Notes: generated by a model from the sequence alone, not told the origin. Positions 14,197 to 22,301 are shown, numbered from the stretch's first letter. The stretch: DNA of 39,752 nucleotides from an uncultured Parabacteroides sp. (GCA_934725305.1 CAKVBA010000024.1:1-39752), one strand, 5' to 3'. Program-made: numbers and translations.

Positions 14197-14306
14197 ACTT
14201 GTTGACTCCCCGTTTTTTGGGCAACCACTCGTAAAAAAACGGGTAGGTACTTCGTTTAAATTGGGTAGGCACTCCGTTTGAATTGGGTAGGCACTCCGTT
14301 TTCACG
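14197..14306 (+). repeat. 22-bp tandem repeat array A (five units)
   Basis: Five consecutive units of exactly 22 bp start at 14197, 14219, 14241, 14263 and 14285. The best units begin GGGTAGGCACTCC and continue GTTTGAATT. The third has two changes (TAC and TTC) and the first two are more diverged but keep the phase of the ACTC core and the following T- or A-rich half. There are no unique spacers, so this is not a CRISPR. The same consensus recurs at 18.25, 18.6, 25.5 and 37.35 kb. Confidence 0.8.
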
Positions 14307-14455
14307 CTCCAAAGAGGCATAAAAATGGAACGACCAACAACAACGTTCGAGCCCAAACGACAAACTTCCAAATGCCACGTATGGGTATTTCTAACTTTGA
14401 AATATCATTGGGTATTGCCCCATAAAAAGAGGCAACACCCATATTTTAAAATTTC

Positions 14456-14469
14456 AATTCCGCCAACGG
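14456..14469 (+). repeat. AATTCCGCCAACGG motif copy 1
   Basis: AATTCCGCCAACGG, one of four near-identical intergenic copies in the window (also 18177, 25586 and, inverted, 37113). This one lies 150 bp downstream of repeat array A. Confidence 0.6.
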
Positions 14470-14595
14470 ACCTATATATTAATGTATAGGCCACCTGTCC
14501 ATCATGGAAACAATTTTTGTTTCTGCTGTCTACTCATCAGCCCTATTTGGGGAATCTTTTACTTTCCAAAAAAATAAGGCCTACATTTTCCCAGG

Positions 14596-15579
14596 TTACT
14601 TCAGAACCTCTTTCAGTTTTTCGTGCAAAGCCTCACCCATGATGTTTTTGCCAATGATCACACCTTCGGGATCCAACAACACATTGGAAGGAATACCACG
14701 GACACCATACAAGGCAGGAATTTCAGAATCCCAATATTTAAGATCCGAAACATGTGTCCATGTCAGCTGGTCATCATTGATGGCTTTGATCCAGCGGTCG
14801 CGGTCTTTATCTAATGAAATACCAATGATAGTAAAGTTTTTGTCCTTGTTTGCCTGAAAAGCCTTCACCACATTCGGGTTTTCTCTGCGGCAAGGAGGAC
14901 ACCATGAAGCCCAAAAGTCGAGCAACACATATTTGCCTCTGAAGTCAGACAAAGTCACCTTCACTCCGGCAGTGTCGGGCAATGTAAAATCAGGAGCCAC
15001 CTGACCGATCTGCACCTTTTCGAGCTTCAGAATGATTTCATCCAAATCTATCACATACGGCGAAGAAGCCAATGACGGAGCCAGTTTGGCACGAGTAGCT
15101 TTCAGCTGATCTAAAGTCAACTGATAAGTGAAAAAACGATACAGATAAAAAGCGGCTGCCGGTGATTCCGGATTATGGGTCACCAAGCTGTCAATGTCAA
15201 AACCTTCCTCAAACACCTTGCTCATATTTTCCCGGAACAACTGATCAACAGCCGATCCCTGAACATTCACCTCTTCTCCTCCATTCAACAATTCGACCTG
15301 CATCGTTGTATTCTCAATAAACAATTGAGCAGGACTATTCATATCATCTGTAGCCAGCCCAAACAACAAAGGCTGATCGACCACACCGGTAAAGGTAAAC
15401 TTTCCGTCTTTGATCTCTGCCGTATCTTTGTCAAAGAACATCTTGTTGCGGAATATCTTCAGATAGATTGGTCCATCGGGCATATCCGTAGCAACACCAT
15501 TAATCACAAATCCTTTGGGTGTCTCTTGACAACTTGCCAACATCAATATGGCAAGAATCCATAATCCTAACTGTTTCAT
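14596..15579 (-). CDS. TlpA-like thioredoxin lipoprotein with DUF4369-type N-domain
   Basis: A 327-residue lipoprotein (lipobox MLASC, C17). The N-terminal half (about 22-110) resembles the DUF4369 domain, with GFVINGVATDMPDGPIYL and DGKFTFTGVVDQP. A helical linker precedes a C-terminal thioredoxin-fold domain of the TlpA/AhpC-TSA type (about 190-327). The redox site is WCPPC (C227 and C230) after VLLDFWAS, and the cis-proline segment is GIPSNVLLDPEG. Such proteins are periplasmic disulfide reductases of Bacteroidetes; the partner is unknown. It follows the EFR1-like gene by 40 bp on the same strand, so the two may share a transcript and both handle electrons or thiols. Assignment to family is firm, specific role is not. 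Confidence 0.85.
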   Translation of the reverse strand: MKQLGLWILAILMLASCQETPKGFVINGVATDMPDGPIYLKIFRNKMFFDKDTAEIKDGKFTFTGVVDQPLLFGLATDDMNSPAQLFIENTTMQVELLNGGEEVNVQGSAVDQLFRENMSKVFEEGFDIDSLVTHNPESPAAAFYLYRFFTYQLTLDQLKATRAKLAPSLASSPYVIDLDEIILKLEKVQIGQVAPDFTLPDTAGVKVTLSDFRGKYVLLDFWASWCPPCRRENPNVVKAFQANKDKNFTIIGISLDKDRDRWIKAINDDQLTWTHVSDLKYWDSEIPALYGVRGIPSNVLLDPEGVIIGKNIMGEALHEKLKEVLK

Positions 15580-15619
15580 ACTTTTCTCTCTTACTTATTT
15601 GCTATACATTAATTATATT

Positions 15620-16393
15620 CTAAAGTTCGGGATGATGATAACGCCCTTTTTTCACCGTTTCATTGCCATATTCAATGGCACGCACAGGGCATCGGTGAAT
15701 GCAAGCAACACACTGCACACAAGTATTAGACCAAACTGGTTTTCCTTCGGTTGATAAAGTAATAGTCCCTGTTGGACAAATACGCACACACAATCCACAA
15801 GAAATACAATCGTCTGTTACGCGGAATGAGTTGCTACCAATAGCCACATGAGCAAATAGCGGATACACCAAATAACTCTTCAAAGCAGGTAAAAATCCTA
15901 TCTCATCCAATCCCTTCGTCTCATTATTGCGGATAGCCCCAATAATGGAAGCCACTCTATCTACTGCCTCTTGCAATTTCTTCTGCTCCAGCTCTTTGGG
16001 ATCGACAGAAAAGCCGGGAAGCAAAATATAGTTGTTAGGCATCTTCACCGAAAAGCCCGCTGTCAACCTGACACCTATACGGCTGAGCCACTTATGTATG
16101 CGCCGTGTCGTATATCCAGACTCATCACCACAGGTACAAACCGAATAAACTGGCTGGTTTTGGTAACCTGACAAACACAACTTTTCAATAAAACGATGAA
16201 CAAGAACTGCCGGCCCCCAAGAATGTACCGGAAAAACAAAGAATACTCGCTCCTCCTCGCGAAGAGGATAAAGAGAATCTTCTCGCTCCTCCTTCAACAA
16301 CTCTGCCATAGAAGCCATCGGCTCATCAAACGCTCTACTCAACATTTTGGCCACCCAAAGAGAATTGCCTGTTCCTGTAAAATAGAATACCAT
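15620..16393 (-). CDS. EFR1-family flavodoxin-ferredoxin protein
   Basis: A 257-residue fusion of an N-terminal flavodoxin-like domain and a C-terminal 2[4Fe-4S] ferredoxin domain. The flavodoxin part starts directly with FYFTGTGNSLWVAK, the phosphate-binding loop for FMN, and continues with FVFPVHSWGPA. The ferredoxin part has two cysteine clusters: C196, C199, C202, C206 and C225, C228, C231, C235. This is the EFR1 architecture, common in anaerobes; it should shuttle electrons in the cytoplasm, as no signal peptide is present. The electron donor and acceptor are unknown. A -7 box lies just upstream at 16416-16423. Confidence 0.85.
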   Translation of the reverse strand: MVFYFTGTGNSLWVAKMLSRAFDEPMASMAELLKEEREDSLYPLREEERVFFVFPVHSWGPAVLVHRFIEKLCLSGYQNQPVYSVCTCGDESGYTTRRIHKWLSRIGVRLTAGFSVKMPNNYILLPGFSVDPKELEQKKLQEAVDRVASIIGAIRNNETKGLDEIGFLPALKSYLVYPLFAHVAIGSNSFRVTDDCISCGLCVRICPTGTITLSTEGKPVWSNTCVQCVACIHRCPVRAIEYGNETVKKGRYHHPEL

Positions 16394-16415
16394 ACCTTCT
16401 TCATCATATTTTTTG

Positions 16416-16423
16416 CAAAAATA
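16416..16423 (-). promoter_or_regulatory. -7 promoter box of the EFR1 gene
   Basis: TATTTTTG on the minus strand is an exact TAnnTTTG match, placing a transcription start near 16410, about 18 nt before the ATG at 16393. A clear -33 TTTG is not seen. Confidence 0.45.
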
Positions 16424-16532
16424 AGAAACTGTTTTTGATTTATACCATTTTTACATTGAAAAGGCATTTTATTTAAGATTCATCTTTTTAACAAAATTCT
16501 TCATTTAATACTTCACATTAATTCAAAAAACA

Positions 16533-16564
16533 TTTGGCACAACCCAAATAAATCCCTTTATTTG
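16533..16564 (+). promoter_or_regulatory. Promoter of the M28 peptidase gene
   Basis: TTTG (16533-16536), a 20-bp spacer, and TTTATTTG (16557-16564), one mismatch from TAnnTTTG. The ATG at 16592 follows about 20 nt after the expected transcription start. Confidence 0.55.
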
Positions 16565-16591
16565 CACAGTTACTAAATTAAATACTGCTTT

Positions 16592-18133
16592 ATGAAAAAA
16601 ATGTTACTTGCATGTGCGGCATTAGCCTGCATAGCAACCACGACAACCACAGCTCAAGAAGCGGCCATCAAAAAGATTATCGAGATTGGTCAAACAGATA
16701 ATCGAGTGATGCACCAATTAGATGTCTTGACAAATCGTTTTGGTGGACGTCCTATCGGATCTGATGCTTATGACAATGCAGCAGAATGGATGCTACACGA
16801 ATACAAAAGTTGGGGTATCGAAGCTCATTTGGAAGAGGCAGGTACTTTACCTGTAGGCTTTAACCGCGGAGCTTGGTTTGGACGTGCTTATGGCGTTGAC
16901 GGTGTTGATCATCTTCACTTTGCAACTCCTTCTTTCACATCTGGTACTAAAGGTATCCAAAGAGGTCATGTTTTGCTGGAACCACAAAATCAACAGCAAT
17001 TTGATCGCATCAAAACAAAACTAAAAGGCGCATGGGTGCTTCTGACCGGTAAGAACGGCGGTTGGCCTATCGATCGTACAGAAGAAGGAGATTCTTTGAG
17101 ACAAGCTATCATCAAAGAAAATGCTGAAATCGACAAGAAAAACTATGAATTGAAACGTCGTAACTATGAGCTTGGCGAAAAGAATGAAATGATTCCTCAC
17201 AAAGAAGTTCCGGGTCTGTTCTACAGAGAAATGGTTGAAGCGGGAGCTCTTGGATTTATCCAGTCTGCATCAACTCCGATTCGCGCGCTATATGACCGCA
17301 AGATGATTGAAAAACTTACTTTTGAGACTTTGCCTGAACAGCCAGAGATTAAGTTGGACGAACACCAGTTTGCATTAATCAAACGCGCCGTTATTGAACG
17401 TCGTTATGTAGAATTGGAATTTGATATCCGTAACTACTTCAAACTAGGTCCGGTTAAATATCATAACGTTGTTGCCTCTATCAAGGGTAGCAAATATCCG
17501 GATGAATATGTAATCATCAGTGGCCACTTGGACGCATTTGACGTAGGTACAGGTGGTGTAGACTGTGGTACTGGTATCGGTCCGATGATGGAAGCAGCTC
17601 GTATGTTGGCTCTTTCTGGAGCTAAACCTAAACGTACTATCCTGTTCATCGCCTTTGCAGGTGAAGAGTTTGGTATGTGGGGTGCTCAAGCTTGGGTGAA
17701 GACTCACAAAGATAAACTGCCGAAGATTGCCAACATGTTCAATCGCGATGGCGGTCCAGAGCCTCCAATTGGAATCTATGTGCCGCAAGCTATGTATAAC
17801 GACTTTGTAAAGATTTGCGAACCGGTTAAGAAGATTCGTGCAGATTATCCGTTTGAAGTAAAGATTCGCGAACCGCGTAAACGTCCGACTCAGCCGGGTG
17901 GTACAGATGCTTCAGTATTTGCATGCCAAGGTGTTCCGACATTAGGTTTCGTTGAAGACGACTTCAAGGGTTATGACTTCAGCTATGGTGAAATCTGGCA
18001 TACTGAAAATGACATTTACAACAAGAATATTCCCGAATACCAAGAACATGCTGCTACAGTAACAGCTATTGTTGCTTTAGGTGTTGCAAACTTAGACAAA
18101 CAGTTGTCACGCGAAGGTTTGTGGAAAGAATAA
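16592..18133 (+). CDS. Secreted M28-family zinc peptidase
   Basis: A 513-residue peptidase with a signal peptide (1 to about 21, TTTTTAQ), so periplasmic or exported. The catalytic domain is interrupted by a PA-like insert region (about 85-240). The co-catalytic zinc site is complete: H312 and D314 (SGHLDAFD), bridging D324, the E358-E359 pair (AFAGEEFG), D386 (FNRDGG) and H470 (IWHTEND). The family includes aminopeptidases and carboxypeptidases of the M28 type that remove N- or C-terminal residues from peptides. Length fits the family. It is the only plus-strand gene in the middle of the window, with its own promoter and terminator, hence a monocistronic unit. Confidence 0.92.
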   Translation: MKKMLLACAALACIATTTTTAQEAAIKKIIEIGQTDNRVMHQLDVLTNRFGGRPIGSDAYDNAAEWMLHEYKSWGIEAHLEEAGTLPVGFNRGAWFGRAYGVDGVDHLHFATPSFTSGTKGIQRGHVLLEPQNQQQFDRIKTKLKGAWVLLTGKNGGWPIDRTEEGDSLRQAIIKENAEIDKKNYELKRRNYELGEKNEMIPHKEVPGLFYREMVEAGALGFIQSASTPIRALYDRKMIEKLTFETLPEQPEIKLDEHQFALIKRAVIERRYVELEFDIRNYFKLGPVKYHNVVASIKGSKYPDEYVIISGHLDAFDVGTGGVDCGTGIGPMMEAARMLALSGAKPKRTILFIAFAGEEFGMWGAQAWVKTHKDKLPKIANMFNRDGGPEPPIGIYVPQAMYNDFVKICEPVKKIRADYPFEVKIREPRKRPTQPGGTDASVFACQGVPTLGFVEDDFKGYDFSYGEIWHTENDIYNKNIPEYQEHAATVTAIVALGVANLDKQLSREGLWKE

Positions 18134-18157
18134 TCTAATAAGTTTATAATATAAGAA

Positions 18158-18201
18158 CCCGTTGGTAGAATTGGTTAATTCCGCCAACGGGCTTCTTTTT
18201 T
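18158..18201 (+). terminator. Terminator of the M28 peptidase gene
   Basis: CCCGTTGG (18158-18165) pairs with CCAACGGG (18184-18191), with inner GAATT/AATTC pairing, followed by a T-run at 18196-18201. The right arm contains the repeated AATTCCGCCAACGG motif. Confidence 0.8.
18177..18190 (+). repeat. AATTCCGCCAACGG motif copy 2
   Basis: Exact copy of the motif at 14456-14469. Here it forms the right arm of the M28 terminator. It lies 50 bp upstream of repeat array B rather than downstream of it. Confidence 0.6.
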
Positions 18202-18240
18202 ATCTCTACTCCGCTGAATCTGACTCCGACATCGCCTTTA

Positions 18241-18328
18241 GCAAAAAGCCCTTTTGGAAAAAGGTCGGCAGCTTTTTGGAAAAAGGGCGCACCCTTTTTG
18301 AGAAAAGGTCGGCAGCTTTTTAAAAACA
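18241..18328 (+). repeat. 22-bp tandem repeat array B (four units)
   Basis: Units of exactly 22 bp start at 18241, 18263, 18285 and 18307. The last three begin GGTCGGCAGC, GGGCGCACCC and GGTCGGCAGC, each followed by a half of the form TTTTTGGAAAAA or a close variant. The array sits right after the M28 terminator and stops 8 bp before the MITE-like element. Confidence 0.75.
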
Positions 18329-18335
18329 GCGCTTA

Positions 18336-18870
18336 AACCCAATCGGTCATTAGAACGAAAAAAGTAAAGCAGCTGAATATTTTTTTCTTTCCAACTCTTG
18401 TCGGCACTTTTTGAGTGCTGCATCAAAATTTGTCAGAATTAAACATGCGCTGAGAGATAGTTATTGTGTTTTTATTCGGATTATTACTTGCTAAAAGTGG
18501 TAACGGATCCGGCAGAAATGACAGGCAACTTCGCCGGACTTGACAGACGAATCAGCCTCGATCTAAACACCCTTAAAAAAGGGGTTATAGCCTATCTTTC
18601 AATAGTCTATAGAGTTTTTGGAAAAAGGGTATAGACTTTTTTGAAAATGGGTAGGCACTCCGTTCGGACGGAATAACTACTCCGTCGGAAAGGAGTAGTT
18701 ACTCAATTTCCGAAAATAGCTTACTCCATTTTGACCGGATTAGTAGTCTCTTGCCTGTCTGTTGACTTATTGTATTTTTTATAACTGATAAATACGCCTT
18801 CAACGCAGCCATTGCAATCTGCTCAAAACAAGCACCAACAAGAATCGTAATCTAATGACCGAATTGGGTT
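18336..18870. mobile_element. MITE-like element, long form (535 bp)
   Basis: Left end AACCCAATCGGTCATTAGA (18336-18354) and right end TCTAATGACCGAATTGGGTT (18851-18870) are terminal inverted repeats differing by one base insertion. The outer 75 bp on the left and about 78 bp on the right match, on the opposite strand, the two halves of the 195-bp element at 29006-29200. The middle (about 18410-18792) is unrelated to that copy and contains repeat array C. No transposase is encoded, so movement would need an enzyme supplied elsewhere. Alternatively, the middle could be a later insertion. Confidence 0.6.
18583..18758 (+). repeat. 22-bp tandem repeat array C (about eight degenerate units)
   Basis: In strict 22-bp register, units start at 18583, 18605, 18627, 18649, 18671, 18693, 18715 and 18737. 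Several show the same core: GGGTAGGCACTCC at 18649, GAATAACTACTCC at 18671, GAGTAGTTACTC at 18693, AATAGCTTACTCC at 18715. The 18605 and 18627 units carry the TTTTGGAAAAA-like second half of array B, linking the two unit types. The two flanking units are weaker. Confidence 0.65.
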
Positions 18871-18969
18871 AAACGATATTCAAACAGCATTCGAAACAAT
18901 GTAGTAAGTAGGACCGAAGTCAAAACAACCGTTTTGCCATGACATGAACAACCCACAATAGAGGCTGTC

Positions 18970-19269
18970 TTACTCATCAAAAGGATACTTCCGCTTCGGA
19001 TTACGCGGAAACCAGCCTTTACGCACGCGTTCTTCCTGTTCAAACACCTCTTTAATAGTCCAGAATGAAGAGAAGGCAAAAACACCACAGATAGCCGAAA
19101 TAAACACGCTTTCAAACCATAAAGAAAGTCCTACTCCTATCAATCCCAACAGCAAGAAAATCCACCAGCACTTGGTTCCCCAATAATACTCGGCCTTCAC
19201 CACAACTGGATGAAACAACCCTATAATCAAAAATGTTGCTATACCAATAAGCAATCCATCAAAATTCAT
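18970..19269 (-). CDS. DUF4491 family membrane protein
   Basis: A small membrane protein of 99 residues from the ATG at 19269. It begins with the family-typical MNFDGLLIGIATFLIIGLFHP and has about three hydrophobic segments (roughly 4-20, 34-52, 55-75). It ends with the conserved charged tail EQEERVRKGWFPRNPKRKYPFDE. Its function is unknown across Bacteroidetes. An ATG three codons upstream (19278) and another much further (19329) are in frame; the 19269 start matches the usual length of the family. It lies downstream of the secG terminator, so it is probably transcribed separately; I do not see a strong promoter. Confidence 0.78.
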   Translation of the reverse strand: MNFDGLLIGIATFLIIGLFHPVVVKAEYYWGTKCWWIFLLLGLIGVGLSLWFESVFISAICGVFAFSSFWTIKEVFEQEERVRKGWFPRNPKRKYPFDE

Positions 19270-19334
19270 CCAATCCATATCTATTTTCCATGTATTAAAA
19301 TAAGGAAAAGGGTCTATCCAACGAGACAAACCTC

Positions 19335-19369
19335 AAAAGGGGCTACATCAGTACTTTTGACGCAGCCCC
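19335..19369 (-). terminator. Terminator of the secG operon
   Basis: On the minus strand GGGGCTGCGTCA pairs with TGATGTAGCCCC over 12 positions, with two G-U pairs, followed by TTTT. On the plus strand those two pairs become A-C mismatches, which assigns it to secG. It shares its core with the ppiD terminator at 29361-29404. Confidence 0.75.
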
Positions 19370-19401
19370 ATTATCTAATATCCTTAAAATCTTGTAACCT
19401 C

Positions 19402-19782
19402 TTAGTTTGCCTCTTTCTCAGCCTCAGTAGCAGCATTTTCAGTTGCTGCTTCATCAGCAGACTGCTGAGCTGTACCGAAGTTAGGAGCTACAGTACTTGG
19501 ATCAATTGAAATAGCATCGTTTACATGCTGTTTGATCTCAGACTGATCAACCTGTTCGTGTCTAGGAATAAAAGCAGTGATAAGAATGCTAAAAAATACC
19601 AAACATCCTGCCAATGTCCATGTAGCTTTTTCCAAAAAGTCTGTAGTCTTACGAACACCCATGATTTGGTTAGAAGAAGAGAATCCAGAAGCCAAGCCTC
19701 CTCCTTTAGAGTTCTGAATCAACACGATCAGGATCAAAAGGAACGAAACAATCAGGATCAAGATAGAAATAAATACGTACAT
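19402..19782 (-). CDS. secG: Preprotein translocase subunit SecG
   Basis: A 126-residue protein with two transmembrane helices (about 2-23 and 52-72). The cytoplasmic loop between them has the SecG signature IQNSKGGGLASGFSSSNQIMG and KTTDFLEKATW. It is an auxiliary subunit of the SecYEG channel and eases SecA-driven protein export. The C-terminal tail (about 76-126) is long, Ala/Glu-rich and probably disordered, as in many Bacteroidetes SecG proteins. It starts 8 bp after the stop of the TPR gene and ends the operon that contains lptE. Confidence 0.93.
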   Translation of the reverse strand: MYVFISILILIVSFLLILIVLIQNSKGGGLASGFSSSNQIMGVRKTTDFLEKATWTLAGCLVFFSILITAFIPRHEQVDQSEIKQHVNDAISIDPSTVAPNFGTAQQSADEAATENAATEAEKEAN

Positions 19783-19790
19783 CTTTTATT

Positions 19791-20555
19791 TTATTTTTTA
19801 GTGTTAATAATCAATTTTTCAAGAAATCTAATTTGGTCTGCAAAGTAAACATTTTTTTCTGGATATTTCAAGCTTAAATTTTTAATTATTTGCATTGCTT
19901 TCTCATATCGCTCTTGTTTCACATAAATCCGGGCCAAAGTCTCTGTAAAATAGGAATCCTCCAAGGGTTTAGAATGCGCTTCGTCTAACTTTTTAACCGA
20001 TTCCGGAGTACTTGCCTCTGATTCTTCTCTCCATTCGATTGGTTTATGAACCACCTGTTCTTCGGATTGCTGAATGAATGAATCTATCAAGTCTTGATGC
20101 TGCATCGCTGGCTGCGACTCTTTGGACGGCTGCTGTTCTACACGATCAGACAAAACCCAATCAAGATAATCTACTGAGACCGAAGGCTGAAATAACAATG
20201 GTGACTCCTCTTCTTTATGCTTTTCGTCATCAACGGATGATAAAAAATCATCAATCAACGAGAATGAATCCGCTTTTGCGGCAGAAGAAGGTTCAAAAGC
20301 ATGAATATCCAAACCATACTGGTCGCCCTCGAGCAACAAAAACAACCTTTTCCGATCCGGTAAAAAGACAGCCATACGCTCCAGCTCTTCTGTCAACGAA
20401 GAATCGTCGGACAGAGCCAAGGCCTTTATATAAAGCAGACGAACAGCTTGATAATAGGGATACCGATCCATCAAATCTCGCAACTCAGGAAGCATTTCCT
20501 GCGTCAACAACGAAGGATCATCCATAAATCTATATAGATCAGACAAACTCAACAT
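19791..20555 (-). CDS. TPR-containing protein of the lptE-secG operon
   Basis: A 254-residue protein without signal peptide. The N-terminal half is helical and acidic. The C-terminal part (about 205-240) contains one clear TPR-like pair, LARIYVKQERYEKAMQII and LSLKYPEKNVYFADQIRFLEKLI. The middle (about 90-200) is low-complexity and Ser/Glu/Gln rich, probably disordered. The function is unknown; the gene is a regular member of this Bacteroidetes operon. The ATG at 20555 overlaps the TGA of lptE in a TGATG junction, indicating translational coupling. A TTG further upstream is possible but unneeded. Confidence 0.75.
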   Translation of the reverse strand: MLSLSDLYRFMDDPSLLTQEMLPELRDLMDRYPYYQAVRLLYIKALALSDDSSLTEELERMAVFLPDRKRLFLLLEGDQYGLDIHAFEPSSAAKADSFSLIDDFLSSVDDEKHKEEESPLLFQPSVSVDYLDWVLSDRVEQQPSKESQPAMQHQDLIDSFIQQSEEQVVHKPIEWREESEASTPESVKKLDEAHSKPLEDSYFTETLARIYVKQERYEKAMQIIKNLSLKYPEKNVYFADQIRFLEKLIINTKK

Positions 20556-21067
20556 CACCAATTAGCTACAGTTGCATTATAAATCTGGTCAACCAACTCT
20601 TCTGTAATCTCCGTACAAAGCTCTTCCTGCACCTGTTGCAACATCTGGTTTGCATCAAACTCACGATAGGCAGAGAAAGACTGTTCAAAGTCCTCTTCGG
20701 GCTTGCTCTGATTCGTATAACGCACCCTTACAGTAATGGTCAACTTTGTACGTGAGGCATACGCATCCTCCTTTACCGCCATCGCTGCCAACTCATAACC
20801 GATAATCTCTCCCTCAATATCCAAGTCGCCATTATCTTTCACCATCTCCAGACGTGTCTGACGGATATAAATATCCTTCAACTTATCAGTAAACATCTGT
20901 GAAAGAACTGGGTAAACCAACGATGCCTGATTAGGGAAGTCCTTGATAGAGATTGTCTTAACCTTTGTATAATCGATGGATGCTCCATTAAACTTATAGG
21001 AGATAGAACAAGACACCAACAGTGCCAGGGCCAAAAAGAAAAGCGCAATGATCTTATTCTTCAACAT
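20555..21067 (-). CDS. lptE: LptE family LPS-assembly lipoprotein
   Basis: A 170-residue lipoprotein with lipobox LLVSC (C20). The sequence after it, ISYKFNGASIDYTKVKTISIKDFPNQA, is typical of the Bacteroidetes LptE family. LptE plugs and stabilises the LptD barrel that places lipopolysaccharide in the outer leaflet. The length matches. The gene lies 4 bp after the sigma54-type activator gene and is coupled to the following TPR gene by a 1-bp overlap. Sequence conservation to proteobacterial LptE is weak, so the call relies on family features and on operon position. Confidence 0.85.
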   Translation of the reverse strand: MLKNKIIALFFLALALLVSCSISYKFNGASIDYTKVKTISIKDFPNQASLVYPVLSQMFTDKLKDIYIRQTRLEMVKDNGDLDIEGEIIGYELAAMAVKEDAYASRTKLTITVRVRYTNQSKPEEDFEQSFSAYREFDANQMLQQVQEELCTEITEELVDQIYNATVANW

Positions 21068-21071
21068 CTTG

Positions 21072-22256
21072 TCATTCCAAATTATATTCTTTAATCTTTC
21101 TATAGAGCGTACGCTCTGAAATCTTCAGATCGGCAGCTGCATTCTTTCTACGTCCATTGTGCCGCTCCAAAGCCTTGCGAATCATGCCCTTTTCCACCTC
21201 TTCGAGTGACAACGATTCCTCTTCAACAGCCTCGGCCTCTTGTATCGGAGAGGAGTTGACGGTATGCACCGTGTGAATAGGATGTGTAAATGTCGTCTCT
21301 TCACTGACAGGCATCTGTATGTTTCCTCCCATAATGTCATGAACCAGCTTCTTCAACTCGTTCACATCTTTCTTCATGTCGAACAATACTTGATAAAGAA
21401 TCTCTCGCTCACTATTGAATATCTTCTGATCTGGCTCTTGCTTAACCAACACAGGCAGCTTTTCAACGCTTACATTGGGCAAATAAAGGCGCAACACATC
21501 GGCCGTAATCTCACGTTTCTCTTCAATTACGGAGATTCGCTCTGTAATATTCTTCAATTCACGCACATTACCGGGCCAACGATAAGAGACAAGTAACTGA
21601 CGAGCATCCTCGTCCAATCGAATAGCCGGCATACGATACTTTTCAGCACAATCACTGGCAAATTTACGGAACAACAACACGATATCTTCCGAACGGTCTC
21701 GTAAAGGAGGAATCTGAATAGGAACAGTGTTCAGACGATAATACAAATCTTCACGGAACTTGTTTTCTGTAACAGCCTGCACCAAATTGACATTGGTAGC
21801 AGCCACGATACGCACATTGGTCTTCTGCACTTTAGAAGATCCCACTTTTATAAACTCTCCGGTTTCTAATACACGCAACAAACGTGCCTGTGTGGGCAAA
21901 GGAAGCTCGCCAACCTCATCCAAAAAGATAGTACCGCCATCGGCTACCTCAAAATAACCTTTACGGTCGGCCAAGGCTCCTGTAAACGAACCCTTCTCAT
22001 GGCCAAACAGTTCTGAATCGATGGTTCCCTCTGGAATAGCTCCACAGTTGACGGCAATATATTGTCCATGTTTACGCTGACTATATTGATGGATAATCTG
22101 AGGAAAATTCTCCTTACCAACACCACTTTCTCCGGTAATAAGAACCGAAAGATCAGTTGGAGCTACCTGTAAAGCCACATCAATGGCACGATTCAAGCCG
22201 GCATTATTACCTATAATACCAAAACGCTGCTTTATCTGTTGTACTTCCGCTTTCAT
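21072..22256 (-). CDS. Sigma54-dependent transcriptional activator
   Basis: A 394-residue enhancer-binding protein consisting of an AAA+ domain (about 12-245) and a C-terminal Fis-type helix-turn-helix (about 350-394, with RRKNAAADLKISERTLYRKIKEY). Walker A is GESGVGKE (42-49), the sigma54-contact loop is GSFTGA (89-94) instead of GAFTGA, and Walker B is TIFLDE (109-114). There is no N-terminal receiver or sensor domain, so activity is not controlled by a canonical phosphorelay on this chain. It would activate sigma54 promoters; targets are not evident, but it heads the operon with lptE, suggesting an envelope link. The Ser in the contact loop is a mild deviation. Confidence 0.9.
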   Translation of the reverse strand: MKAEVQQIKQRFGIIGNNAGLNRAIDVALQVAPTDLSVLITGESGVGKENFPQIIHQYSQRKHGQYIAVNCGAIPEGTIDSELFGHEKGSFTGALADRKGYFEVADGGTIFLDEVGELPLPTQARLLRVLETGEFIKVGSSKVQKTNVRIVAATNVNLVQAVTENKFREDLYYRLNTVPIQIPPLRDRSEDIVLLFRKFASDCAEKYRMPAIRLDEDARQLLVSYRWPGNVRELKNITERISVIEEKREITADVLRLYLPNVSVEKLPVLVKQEPDQKIFNSEREILYQVLFDMKKDVNELKKLVHDIMGGNIQMPVSEETTFTHPIHTVHTVNSSPIQEAEAVEEESLSLEEVEKGMIRKALERHNGRRKNAAADLKISERTLYRKIKEYNLE

Positions 22257-22301
22257 TCTTAATACACTTTGCTAATCTGTAATTACTTTTGATAAATCTA
22301 T

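Larger units (their letters stand above)
14138..14490. repeat. Inverted copies of an AT-rich motif flanking 350 bp
   Basis: The motif CTATACATTAATATATA occurs at about 14138-14154 and, inverted, at about 14474-14490, bracketing a stretch that contains the 22-bp repeat array. A third close relative, CTATACATTAATTATA, is at about 15602-15617 between the EFR1 and TlpA-like genes. The pair could mark the ends of a small mobile unit, but the AT-richness makes chance similarity possible. Confidence 0.35.
14063..14595. other. Non-coding stretch between the PUL and the TlpA-like gene
   Basis: I see no convincing gene in these 533 bp. They hold the upstream region of the sigma gene and a 22-bp repeat array (14197-14306). 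They also hold an imperfect hairpin GGGTATTGCC/GGCAACACCC (about 14411-14440, better paired on the minus strand), a copy of AATTCCGCCAACGG (14456-14469) and the small palindrome GAAACA/TGTTTC (about 14506-14523). The palindrome and hairpin lie downstream of the TlpA-like gene and may end its transcript. Confidence 0.6.
18134..18969. other. 836-bp gene-free repeat region
   Basis: No credible gene is seen between the M28 and DUF4491 genes. The region holds the M28 terminator, two 22-bp repeat arrays (18241-18328 and about 18583-18758) and a MITE-like element (18336-18870) that encloses the second array. A stretch at 18871-18969 shows nothing recognisable. Short open frames here are composed of repeat sequence. 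Confidence 0.65.

Noticed and set aside
14144..14489. Open frames on both strands over array A
   Set aside because: They are made of repeat units with a period not divisible by three, and the coding signal is lacking.
18238..18426. Minus-strand open frame over arrays and the MITE-like left end
   Set aside because: It reads through 22-bp repeats with frame changes between units and has no recognisable protein features.
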